NCBI GenBank assembly: GCA_964243435.1 | Contig: CAXTFM010000142.1 | Location: 1 to 9,441 of the forward strand | DNA: 9,441 nucleotides | Source: RH-AL1 sp964243435 | GTDB taxonomy: Bacteria; Pseudomonadota; Alphaproteobacteria; Rhizobiales; Beijerinckiaceae | Direction of reading: 5' to 3' | Notes under the pieces: generated by a model | Seen by the model: the letters and a program-made list of their open reading frames with translations, nothing else | Databases searched by the model: none | What the model was told of the DNA's origin: nothing | Shown: positions 1 to 6,808 of the stretch, one piece after another | Layout: each line of letters opens with the position of its first letter | Numbering within the stretch: the first letter of the stretch is position 1 | Position numbers and translations under genes: made by a program

Positions 1-74
1 CGGTGCTCGACGTTGAGCCAAGCGCAGGCGTGGGTGCGGAAGAGTTCATCGTGGCGCTCCCGTGCAGAACCTGA
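1..74 (+). CDS. Possible C-terminal end of a gene entering from the left (partial)
   Basis: Frame 3 is open from the window edge to a TGA at 72-74 and reads VLDVEPSAGVGAEEFIVALP followed by CRT. The composition (acidic and hydrophobic, Val/Ala/Gly-rich) looks like a real protein C-terminus, and most codons end in G or C, as in the genes to the right. The other two plus frames give unnatural Arg/Ser/Pro-rich peptides. With only 24 codons visible, the family cannot be named and chance cannot be excluded. If real, the gene converges on the TetR gene that ends at 295. Confidence 0.35.
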   Translation, partial: VLDVEPSAGVGAEEFIVALPCRT

Positions 75-294
75 CCCATGGCGCATGCCTCCACTCGGAG
101 AAGCAAGTTGCAGCATCAAACAATGGGAGCAAACTACTACCTTGGCTCCTGACCTACGTCACACGGCAGGGCTGGACGATGCCGCGCGTCCTCACCAGGA
201 GCGTTGGCGGCGAAAGAGCGACCGCTTCGTTGTAAATCGCACCCAAAGGCGTGGACGTGCTCACGGCCATGACCACCCTGAAGCTCAGCGCCCA
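75..294. other. Intergenic stretch with no convincing gene
   Basis: This lies between the possible gene end at 74 and the stop codon of the minus-strand TetR gene at 295. Open frames crossing it are shadows running out of the TetR gene or give implausible peptides. A 38-codon minus-strand reading frame (270 down to 154) has an AGGG-like site 5 bases before its ATG, but no recognisable motif. GGAGC at 126-130 and GCTCC at 145-149 could form a weak 5-bp stem with a 14-base loop and no T-run, so I do not call a terminator. Confidence 0.5.
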
Positions 295-1653
295 TCACCG
301 TCGCTCCCGATGCTTCTGAACGCTTCCCAGAGCGGTCGTTCGCTCGGCGTCGCATCGCGGCCGGACGCGAAGCAGAGAGCGACGCTTGATCGAGGCAAGG
401 AAGAGCGCGACGGCGGCCTCGACCGCAGCCTGCTGCGAGGAAAGCGTCGGCATACCGTAGATATGGTTGCGGATCGCGCTGTAGACGATCTGGCCGTGCA
501 GGCCCCACGCGTGTTCGCGGCAGTCCTGTTGAGAGGGTGCGTCGATGGCGTGCCGCGCCGCTTCGGCCACCACGTCGATGACATGGCACTCAACGAGGTC
601 GAGGTAGCGCGCGCAAAGTCCGACGTCGTGGAGGCCGGCGGAGATGAAGATGCGTATCCACTCCGCGCGATCGACGATCGCAAGGTAGTCGCGGTAGAAA
701 GCGATCAGCCGTTCGGCGAGCGGACGCCCGTCGTCGCGCAAGTGCGGTCTCACGGCCTGCCAAGGGCGCTCGAATACGTCGACGTATACTTGGTCGACTA
801 GATCCTGCTTGCGGGGGAAGTAGTGGAACAGCAGCGAGTGCGTGATGCCGAGATGGCGCGCGAGTTCGCGCATCTGGCCGTTGATACCGTGCCTGGCGAA
901 GTAGGTGACGGCACCCTCGATGATGGCGCGCACCCGCAGGTCCGCGCTCATTCTGCGCGAATGGGTGGCGACCGGGACGGGCGCCACGGCGGATGGAAGC
1001 GCGGCAGGCGCCGTGAGCGCCTCGACGCGACCAGCCTCGTCGAGGAAGGCGGCGACAGCGTCGCCCAGCAACGCATCGATTGAGGCGGGCACCGGCCGGC
1101 GGTACACGTGCTGGCGGATGGCTAGGTAGACGATGCGGCCGTGAAGGCCCCACGCTCGCTCCATCTCCCCCGCGGTCGGCGGCCTACGGTCCGCATCGGC
1201 TTGTTCGACATGCCGCCGTACCGCCGCACAGATCGGCTCCAGCACCTGCGCGTTCAGAATGGCGAAGTAGTCGGTGTTGAGCGGCGTACCCTTCAACCCG
1301 GCGAAAAGAAAGATGCGCACCCAGGTTGGGCTGAAGATCGCCGCGGTGTAGGCACGGTAGAAGCGTAGCAGCCGGTCGGCGAGGGATACCGTTTCATCCG
1401 CGAGCAGGAGCGGCCATTCGGGGCTGAGCCGCGACACGAACACCTCGTCGTAGATGCGCTTCGACAGGGCCGCCTTGGTGGGGAAATGGCGGAACAAAAC
1501 GGAATGCGGGACGCCGATCCGCTTCGCCAGATCGCGCACGCTGAGGTCGAAGCCTTCTTGCGCGACGACGCTGATTGCGCGCGCGACGATCATCGCCTCG
1601 CGCTCGCCCGCCGTCATGCGCGGGCGTCGCGTTACGATCAACTGACCACCCAT
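295..1653 (-). CDS. Tandem (double-module) TetR-family transcriptional regulator
   Basis: This is a 452-residue regulator, about twice the usual TetR length, holding two full TetR units in one chain. Module 1 covers about residues 13-208: its helix-turn-helix has LAKRIGVPHSVLFRHFPTK near 42-60, and its ligand domain has WVRIF at 111-115 and AWGLHGRIVY at 167-176. Module 2 covers about 235-423: HTH LARHLGITHSLLFHYFPRK at 264-282, WIRIF at 332-336, AWGLHGQIVY at 382-391. A linker rich in Ala, Pro and Val joins them (209-234), and an Arg-rich tail follows (424-452). By hand count the HTH regions share 22 of 60 residues. TetR proteins normally dimerise, so this chain may act as a covalent pseudo-dimer (inference). 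The start is the ATG at 1651-1653; GAAGGG directly abuts it, which is too close for a normal ribosome site, and Met13 (1615-1617) is the alternative. It is divergent from the hydroxylase/transport operon and probably controls it and itself. Confidence 0.9.
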   Translation of the reverse strand: MGGQLIVTRRPRMTAGEREAMIVARAISVVAQEGFDLSVRDLAKRIGVPHSVLFRHFPTKAALSKRIYDEVFVSRLSPEWPLLLADETVSLADRLLRFYRAYTAAIFSPTWVRIFLFAGLKGTPLNTDYFAILNAQVLEPICAAVRRHVEQADADRRPPTAGEMERAWGLHGRIVYLAIRQHVYRRPVPASIDALLGDAVAAFLDEAGRVEALTAPAALPSAVAPVPVATHSRRMSADLRVRAIIEGAVTYFARHGINGQMRELARHLGITHSLLFHYFPRKQDLVDQVYVDVFERPWQAVRPHLRDDGRPLAERLIAFYRDYLAIVDRAEWIRIFISAGLHDVGLCARYLDLVECHVIDVVAEAARHAIDAPSQQDCREHAWGLHGQIVYSAIRNHIYGMPTLSSQQAAVEAAVALFLASIKRRSLLRVRPRCDAERTTALGSVQKHRERR

Positions 1654-1744
1654 CCCTTCGTCATAGTTGACCCGAACGGCCAGTCCAATAAGCCTTGCGA
1701 CCAGTTGGTCAACAAGCGGTAGCGGTCCAGATGACGAGACTTGG
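1654..1744. promoter_or_regulatory. Divergent promoter/operator region between the TetR gene and the operon
   Basis: This 91-bp region separates the divergent start codons. It contains the inverted repeat GTTGACC (1666-1672) and GGTCAAC (1707-1713), with 34 bases between. Each arm includes a TTGACC hexamer that resembles a -35 box pointing inward, and an A/T-rich patch (CCAATAAG, 1685-1692) lies between them. A second, short dyad, GACCA-GT-TGGTC (1699-1710), overlaps the right arm and suits a TetR-type operator. Spacing from either hexamer to a good -10 is poor (14-15 bases), so exact promoters are not assigned. The region's role follows from gene orientation; the individual elements are tentative. 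Confidence 0.5.
1699..1710. repeat. Short dyad, candidate TetR operator
   Basis: GACCA and TGGTC are perfect inverted arms of 5 bp around a central GT. An outer CTTG (1694-1697) and CAAG (1711-1715 area) add partial symmetry that is off by one base. The two HTHs of the divergent regulator have similar recognition helices (PHSVLFRHF and THSLLFHYF), which fits binding to two similar half-sites. No binding evidence exists, and a 5-bp dyad can occur by chance. Confidence 0.3.
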
Positions 1745-2650
1745 GTGAAAGCGCGCGAGTTCACGTACCATCGGGCACGGTCGCTGGAGCAGGCGCTCCA
1801 GCTGCTCGCCCGGCACGGCGACGAGGCACGGATCATTGCCGGCGGCCAGAGCCTGATACCGGCGCTCAACCTGCGCCTGGCCGCGCCGGGCCACCTCGTC
1901 GACATCGGCGGCATCGAGGCACTGCGCAGCATTCGCGTGCTGCATGATGGCGATCGCGAGCGGCTCCTGATCGGCGCGCTGGTGCGCCACGTCGAAATCC
2001 TGCGCTCGCCCGATGTGGCGCGCTGCGCGCCGCTGTTGGCGCAGGCGGTCAAGCACGTCGCCCATGCCGCGATCCGCAACCGAGGCACCTTTGGCGGCAG
2101 TATCGCCCACGCCGATCCAGCCTCCGAGTTCCCGGCCTGCGTCCTCGCGCTCGGCGCCCGCATGCACGTCGCCGGACGCGCGGGCAAACGCACCGTGGCG
2201 GCAAGCGACTTCTTCCTCGGGCTGCACGAGACGGCGGTGGCACCGGGGGAAATCCTCACCGGTGTCGAGTTGGACGCCGTCGCGGATGGTTGGCGCCCTG
2301 GCTTTGCCGAGTTGGCCCGGCGGTCGGGCGACTACGCCATGGTCGGTTTCGCCCTGCACGGCCGGCCGCGTCCCGGCCGCCTCCTCTTCGACGCCGTCGC
2401 GCCAGTCTTCTTCTCGGTTGGCGACCGCCCGGTGTTCGCGCGCGACGCGGCGCAGGTGCTCACCGACGAAGGCGTCGCCGATGCCGACCGCGTGCGACTG
2501 GCCCAGGAGGCGCTCGGCCGCGACCTTCGACCCGCCTCGACGCCTCTCGTCTCCGGGGCGGCTTGCCTTCACCTTGCCCGCGTCCTGCTCGGCCGCGTTG
2601 TCGCGGAGGTCGCGGGTCCCTTTCTGCGGGGGCCGGCCGTTGCCCGTTGA
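1745..2650 (+). CDS. FAD-binding (medium) subunit of a xanthine-oxidase-family molybdenum hydroxylase (CoxM-like)
   Basis: At 301 residues this is close to the usual 280-300 for CoxM-type subunits. It carries FAD, which passes electrons from the Fe-S subunit to an acceptor. The N-terminus KAREFTYHRARSLEQAL is the typical family opening. AGGQSLIP at about 32-39 and TFGGSIAHADPASEFP at about 115-130 match the two FAD-contacting loops of the FAD_binding_5 domain. RRSGDYAMVG in the C-terminal half fits the CO_deh_flav_C domain. The GTG at 1745 is chosen because homology begins there; the in-frame extension back to an ATG at 1667 would run through the promoter region and looks unlike the family. 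The ribosome site is weak. It is the first gene of the operon, and its end overlaps the Fe-S subunit start by 11 bp. Confidence 0.92.
   Translation: MKAREFTYHRARSLEQALQLLARHGDEARIIAGGQSLIPALNLRLAAPGHLVDIGGIEALRSIRVLHDGDRERLLIGALVRHVEILRSPDVARCAPLLAQAVKHVAHAAIRNRGTFGGSIAHADPASEFPACVLALGARMHVAGRAGKRTVAASDFFLGLHETAVAPGEILTGVELDAVADGWRPGFAELARRSGDYAMVGFALHGRPRPGRLLFDAVAPVFFSVGDRPVFARDAAQVLTDEGVADADRVRLAQEALGRDLRPASTPLVSGAACLHLARVLLGRVVAEVAGPFLRGPAVAR
2628..2632 (+). promoter_or_regulatory. Ribosome binding site supporting the TTG start at 2640
   Basis: A GGGGG run ends 7 bases before the TTG at 2640-2642. It lies inside the last codons of the FAD-subunit gene. No ATG or GTG lies near the point where small-subunit homology begins, so this purine-rich site supports TTG as the start. 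Confidence 0.5.
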
Positions 2651-3134
2651 AACCATCAACTTCAGCGTCAACGGCTTGGACACGACGGTCGCCATCGAGC
2701 CGCGCACCCATCTTGGCGACGTGCTGCGCGGCAAGCTCGGCCTCACCGGCACGCACCTGGGCTGCGAGCACGGGGTGTGCGGTGCCTGCACGGTGATGCT
2801 GGACGACGCCGCGGTGCGCTCCTGCCTCGTGCTGGCCGTGCAGGCGGAGGGCTGCTTCGTCGAAACGGTGGAGGGCTTGAGCGAGGCGGCCGACCCGACC
2901 CTGCGCGCGCTGCAGGATGCCTTCTGCGAGCGCAACGCGCTGCAATGCGGCTACTGTACGCCCGGCATGCTGATCACCGCGCTGGAACTGCTGCGCGAGG
3001 ACGTGCATCCCTCGCGCGAGGCGATCCGCGAGCGCATCTCCGGCAACTTTTGCCGCTGCACCGGGTACCACGCCATCGTCGACGCGGTCGCCGCAGCCGC
3101 GGCTTGCCTCGCCAGCCGGGCGGAAGCGCCGTGA
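2640..3134 (+). CDS. [2Fe-2S] (small) subunit of the molybdenum hydroxylase (CoxS-like)
   Basis: This 164-residue protein carries two [2Fe-2S] clusters linking the molybdenum site to FAD. The N-terminal ferredoxin-like domain (Fer2) has GCEHGVCGAC with ligands C42, C47 and C50, plus C62 in VRSC. The C-terminal helical domain (Fer2_2) has QCGYCTPGM with C103 and C106, and FCRCTGYH with C138 and C140. All eight cluster cysteines are present, so the electron path looks intact. Length and spacing are standard. The TTG at 2640 is chosen because it begins PVETINFSVNG just where family homology starts and has a GGGGG site 7 bases upstream. It overlaps the FAD gene by 11 bp and the catalytic subunit by 4 bp (GTGA). 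Confidence 0.95.
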   Translation: MPVETINFSVNGLDTTVAIEPRTHLGDVLRGKLGLTGTHLGCEHGVCGACTVMLDDAAVRSCLVLAVQAEGCFVETVEGLSEAADPTLRALQDAFCERNALQCGYCTPGMLITALELLREDVHPSREAIRERISGNFCRCTGYHAIVDAVAAAAACLASRAEAP

Positions 3135-5527
3135 GCGGGGCTGCGGGGATCCGTTCGGCCCTGTCGCCGGTCGATCGGCCGAACAGCTACATCGGCCGCA
3201 GCGTGCCGCGCCCCAACGCGCGCCGACTGGCGCAGGGCGTCGGCCGCTTCACCGACGACCTGCCATGCCCCGCCCGCACGGTTCACGTCGCCTTTCTGCG
3301 CGCGCCGCACGCCCACGCACGCATCGTCGCGATCGACGCCGACGCGGCGCGCATGGCGCCCGGCGTAGTCCATGTCGCGACGGGGCGGGACATCGCGGAA
3401 CGCTGCGAGCCCTGGGTCGGCGTGCTGACGCATTTTCCCGGCCTGAAATCGGCGCCGCAGCCGGCGCTGGCCATCGACAAGGTCGTGTGGCTCGGCGAGC
3501 CGGTGGTCGCCGTGGTGGCGATGAGCCGGGTGCTCGCCGAGGACGCGATCGACCTGATCGAGGTCACCTACGAGACCCTGGCCGCGGTGGTCGATCCCGA
3601 CGCGGCGCTGGCGCCCGGCGCGATGCCGATCCACCCCGACCTCGGCGACAATCTCGCCTTCAGGCTCGACCTGTCGAGCGGCGAACCTGATGCGGGCTTC
3701 GCCGCAGCGCACGCCCTCGTCGACGGTGATTGGCGCTTCAACCGTCATACCGCCGTCACGCTGGAGCCCCGCGCCATCCTCGCCGACTACGATGCCAGCG
3801 AGAACCGCCTCACCGTGCACCAGTCGACGCAAACGCCCTACCAGATGCAGGACGTGTTCGCGCGCCACCTCGGCCTGCCGCAGGCCAACGTGCGCGTCGT
3901 AGCCAAGGACGTCGGCGGTTCGTTCGGCATGAAGCTGCACGTGTATGGCGACGAGATGGCCACCGCCGCGCTCGCAGTGATGTTGCGGCGCCCGGTCAAG
4001 TTCGCCGCCGACCGGCTCGAGTCCTTCGTCGCCGACATCCACACCCGCTCGCACCGCGTGCGCGCCAAGCTCGGCGTCGACACCGACGGCATCATCACCG
4101 CGATGGAGGTCGACGACATCACCGGCGTCGGCCCGTACTCGGCCTATCCCCGGACCAGCGCGGTCGAGGGCAATCAGGCCGTACGGCTGATGGGCGGCCC
4201 CTACGCCAACCGCAACTACCGCGCCCTGCTGCGGGTCGCCTACCAGAACAAGGCGATGATGAGCCAGTACCGGGCCGTCGGTCATCCGATCGCCTGCGCG
4301 GTCACGGAAGCGCTGATCGACGAGGCGGCGGCGGCGCTGGGCCTCGATGCGCTGGAGATCCGCCGCCGCAACCTGCTGACCGACGACGCCTACCCCTACC
4401 GATCGCCGACCGGCTACACCTTCGAGCGCCTGTCCCACCACCAATGCCTCGATGCGCTGGCCGAAGCGTGCGGCTACGAGGCGTTGCGCCGAGACCAGGC
4501 CGAGGCACGGCTGCGAGGCGTGTACCGCGGCATCGGCATCGCCGTGTTCATCGAGATCACCAGCCCCGGCCCGGCATTCTACGGCGTCGGCGGCGCCCGC
4601 ATCACGGCGCAGGACGGCTGCGTGTTGACGGTTGACCCTACCGGCTCGGTGCGCTGCCAGGTCAGCGTCACAGAGCAGGGCCAGGGCACCGAGACGGTGA
4701 TGGCGCAGGTTGCCGCGTCCGCGCTGGGCGTGCCGCTGGATACGGTCCGCGTCATCACAGGCGACACCGACACGACGCCGTCGGGCGGCGCCACCTGGGC
4801 CTCGCGCGGCGCCAGCATCGGTGGTGAAACCGTGCTGATGACCGGCCGCGCGTTGCGCGCTCAACTGCTGGAGCTTGCCGCCGCCATCCTCCAGGAAAAG
4901 CCCGACGCGCTCGACATCGTCGAGGGGGTGGTCGTCGACGCCGTCGACAGGCGCGAGCGCATGAGCGTCGCCGAGCTGGCACGCATCGCCTACTACCGGC
5001 CAGACACGCTGCCGCCGGGCGTGCAGGCGCAGATGACGGCCGCCCGCAACCACGTGCCGCGCGGCCAACCCTTCGCCTTCACCAACGGCATCCAAGCGAG
5101 CCACGTCGAGGTCGACGTCGACACCGGCTTCGTGCGCCTGCTCGGGCATTGGGTGGTGGAGGATTGCGGGCGCATCCTCAACCCGCTGCTGGTCGACGAG
5201 CAGGTGCGCGGCGGCGTCGTGCAGGGCATCGGCGCCGCCCTGTTCGAGGAATGCCAGTACGACGGGGACGGACAACTGCTCAACGGCACCATGGCCGACT
5301 ACCTCGTGCCGATGGCGGCGGAGATGCCGGACATTCACGTCGGCCACGTGTCCACGCCGACCGCTTTCACCGAGCTGGGCGCCAAGGGGGCCGGCGAGGC
5401 CGGCACCGCGGGCTCTGCGGCCGCCGTGCTCAACGCCGTCAACGACGCGCTGCGCCCGCTGGGCGCCCGGCTGACCGAAATTCCGATGACGCCTGACCGC
5501 ATCCTCAAGTCGCTCGGGCGCATCTGA
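3131..5527 (+). CDS. Molybdopterin-binding catalytic (large) subunit, xanthine-oxidase family (CoxL-like, not CO dehydrogenase form I)
   Basis: This 798-residue subunit should hold the molybdenum cofactor (probably the cytosine dinucleotide form, as in bacterial relatives) and hydroxylate or oxidise a small carbon substrate with water as oxygen donor. The N-terminal Ald_Xan_dh_C domain begins with IGRSVPRPNARRL. Cofactor motifs follow in order: GGSFGMK at 262-268, EQGQGTET at 515-522 and KGAGEAGT near 752-759, where E756 matches the general-base glutamate of the family. The substrate loop reads SQYRAVGHP at 378-386. Form I CO dehydrogenases have AYRCSFR here with a Cu-binding cysteine; A382 stands at that position, so CO oxidation is unlikely. 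The GTG at 3131 overlaps the small-subunit stop (GTGA), with GGAAG 4 bases before it. No maturation gene (XdhC/CoxDEF type) is in the window. The substrate is unknown; N-heterocycles, purines and aldehydes are possible. Confidence 0.93.
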   Translation: MSGAAGIRSALSPVDRPNSYIGRSVPRPNARRLAQGVGRFTDDLPCPARTVHVAFLRAPHAHARIVAIDADAARMAPGVVHVATGRDIAERCEPWVGVLTHFPGLKSAPQPALAIDKVVWLGEPVVAVVAMSRVLAEDAIDLIEVTYETLAAVVDPDAALAPGAMPIHPDLGDNLAFRLDLSSGEPDAGFAAAHALVDGDWRFNRHTAVTLEPRAILADYDASENRLTVHQSTQTPYQMQDVFARHLGLPQANVRVVAKDVGGSFGMKLHVYGDEMATAALAVMLRRPVKFAADRLESFVADIHTRSHRVRAKLGVDTDGIITAMEVDDITGVGPYSAYPRTSAVEGNQAVRLMGGPYANRNYRALLRVAYQNKAMMSQYRAVGHPIACAVTEALIDEAAAALGLDALEIRRRNLLTDDAYPYRSPTGYTFERLSHHQCLDALAEACGYEALRRDQAEARLRGVYRGIGIAVFIEITSPGPAFYGVGGARITAQDGCVLTVDPTGSVRCQVSVTEQGQGTETVMAQVAASALGVPLDTVRVITGDTDTTPSGGATWASRGASIGGETVLMTGRALRAQLLELAAAILQEKPDALDIVEGVVVDAVDRRERMSVAELARIAYYRPDTLPPGVQAQMTAARNHVPRGQPFAFTNGIQASHVEVDVDTGFVRLLGHWVVEDCGRILNPLLVDEQVRGGVVQGIGAALFEECQYDGDGQLLNGTMADYLVPMAAEMPDIHVGHVSTPTAFTELGAKGAGEAGTAGSAAAVLNAVNDALRPLGARLTEIPMTPDRILKSLGRI

Positions 5528-5563
5528 GACGGCAAGAAAAGAAACGTGACGGGGGCAAGAACG
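5528..5563 (+). other. Short gap between the hydroxylase and transporter genes
   Basis: These 36 bp are the only non-overlapping junction in the operon. They hold an A-rich, purine-rich stretch and the GGGGG ribosome site (5550-5555 area) of the binding-protein gene. No stem-loop or promoter is apparent, so transcription probably continues through, with the binding protein translated independently of the upstream genes. Confidence 0.5.
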
Positions 5564-6808
5564 ATGAGGGATGCACGAGTGCTCGACCGGCGCGCGGTGG
5601 TCGCCGGCACGGGAGCGGCGCTGGCGATGCCCGCGCTCCTGCTGCGAACGGCGCGTGCCGCCGACCAGCCGATCCGCATCGGCTTTCCCACCCCGCTCAC
5701 CGGACCATTCGGCGCCGAGGCCAAGGACCAGGTGCGCTGCGCGACCCTTGCGGTGAAGCAGTTCAACGCCGCCGGCGGCCTCAACGGGCGTCAGGTCGAA
5801 TTGCTGGTGCGCGACGACAAGTTGAACCCCGGCGAGGCGGCGACCCGCACGCTGGAGCTGATCGAAACGGACAGGGTGGACTGCATCGTCGGCGCGCTAT
5901 CGAGCTCGGTCCAGCTCGCCGTCAACGAGGTGACCAAGGCGCGCGGCGTGCTTTACGTGTCGATCAGTCAGTCCGACGCGATCACCGCCGCACCGGACTT
6001 CAGCCGCACCACCTTTCACGAGGCTCTGAACCCGCACATGACCGCCGGCGCCGTGGCGCGCCACACGTTCAAGTCGGGCATGAAGGTCGCGATCCTTTAC
6101 GCCGACTACGCCTACGGTCAGGAAATGGCGGCGGGCTTCAAGCGCGCCATCGCCGCCATGCCCGGCGTCGAGGTCGTGCTCGAACTGAAGCACCCCTTCG
6201 GCGCGCCGGACTATTCGACCTTCCTGCCGCGGCTGCGCGCCGCCAAGGCCGACGTCGTTTGCATCTGCAACTTCGGCCGCGACCAAGTCAACGCGATCAA
6301 GCAGGCCGCCGATTTCGGCCTCAAGCGCCAGGCCCGGATCGTGGTGCCGGTGCTGCTCTACAACCAGCGCCTCGCCGGCAGTCCCGAGGCCTTCGAGGGC
6401 GTGGTCGGCGGCGCGAACTACTACTGGCAGCTGGAAAACACGGTGCCGGAGGCCAAGGCCTTCAACGACCTTTACCGCGCCGACACCGGCGGCGGCGTGC
6501 CCTCGGACTACGGCGCCTATGGCTACGGCGGCCTCCGCCTCGTGCTCGACGCCATGCGCCGCGCCGGCGGCACAGCCGCACCCGATGTGTCCCGCGTGCT
6601 CGAAGGCTTGAGGTATGACACCTACAAGGGACCGGAAACGATGCGCACCTGCGACCATCAGGCCGTGCAGTCGATCCTTATCCTGCAATCCAAGGCTCGC
6701 GCGGCGATGACGGGGCCGACCGACCTGTTCGACATCCTCGCCGTCGACCCCGGCAACGAGGCTGACCTGCGCTCCTGCACCGACCTCGGGCACACGGCCG
6801 CTCGATGA
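5564..6808 (+). CDS. Periplasmic substrate-binding protein of a Liv-type (HAAT) ABC transporter, probable Tat signal
   Basis: This 414-residue binding protein belongs to the Peripla_BP_6 family, which serves branched-chain amino acid, amide and aromatic-acid importers. The signal peptide has a twin-arginine pair (LDRRAVVAGTG, R9-R10), a hydrophobic core and a likely cut after A32 (ARA-AD). The mature chain opens IRIGFPTPLTGPFG and contains AYGQEM near the mid-domain hinge, both typical. MRTCDHQ (C363) and RSCTDLG (C405) are two late cysteines that could form a disulfide. ATG 5564 is chosen because GGGGG lies 9 bases upstream; an in-frame GTG at 5546 would add six residues. It sits 36 bp after the hydroxylase and overlaps the permease by 4 bp (ATGA). 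Ligand not identifiable; linkage suggests it captures the hydroxylase substrate or a precursor. Confidence 0.92.
   Translation: MRDARVLDRRAVVAGTGAALAMPALLLRTARAADQPIRIGFPTPLTGPFGAEAKDQVRCATLAVKQFNAAGGLNGRQVELLVRDDKLNPGEAATRTLELIETDRVDCIVGALSSSVQLAVNEVTKARGVLYVSISQSDAITAAPDFSRTTFHEALNPHMTAGAVARHTFKSGMKVAILYADYAYGQEMAAGFKRAIAAMPGVEVVLELKHPFGAPDYSTFLPRLRAAKADVVCICNFGRDQVNAIKQAADFGLKRQARIVVPVLLYNQRLAGSPEAFEGVVGGANYYWQLENTVPEAKAFNDLYRADTGGGVPSDYGAYGYGGLRLVLDAMRRAGGTAAPDVSRVLEGLRYDTYKGPETMRTCDHQAVQSILILQSKARAAMTGPTDLFDILAVDPGNEADLRSCTDLGHTAAR

Noticed and set aside
154..270. 38-codon minus-strand ORF downstream of the TetR gene
   Set aside because: It has an AGGG-like site before ATG and fair codon bias, but no motif, no membrane segment and no context, so chance is as likely.
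13..801. 262-codon plus-strand ORF across the left end
   Set aside because: It is largely antisense to the second TetR module; the peptide is Arg/Asp-rich and lacks domain features.
1667..1744. Upstream ATG start for the FAD subunit
   Set aside because: The 26 added residues have no family resemblance and would cover the promoter region. Homology starts at the GTG at 1745.
1731..1748. Five-codon mini-ORF ATG-ACG-AGA-CTT-GGG-TGA whose stop overlaps the GTG start at 1745
   Set aside because: It could couple translation of the first gene, but such a short frame is expected by chance and has no ribosome site of its own.
1654..2259. Extension of the TetR gene upstream to a start at 2259
   Set aside because: The extra 202 codons are antisense to the FAD subunit and give a Ser/Arg/Pro-rich peptide without family similarity. 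TetR homology begins only at about 1617-1653.
2951..5347. Open frame of about 800 codons on the minus strand opposite the catalytic subunit
   Set aside because: It mirrors a GC-rich gene with G/C-biased third positions. Its translation is rich in Val, Gly, Arg, His and Asp repeats with no motif, while the plus strand has a clear full-length enzyme.
3131..5527. Form I carbon monoxide dehydrogenase
   Set aside because: The M-S-L gene order matches cox operons, but the AYRCSFR loop with its copper-binding cysteine is replaced by QYRAVGHP.
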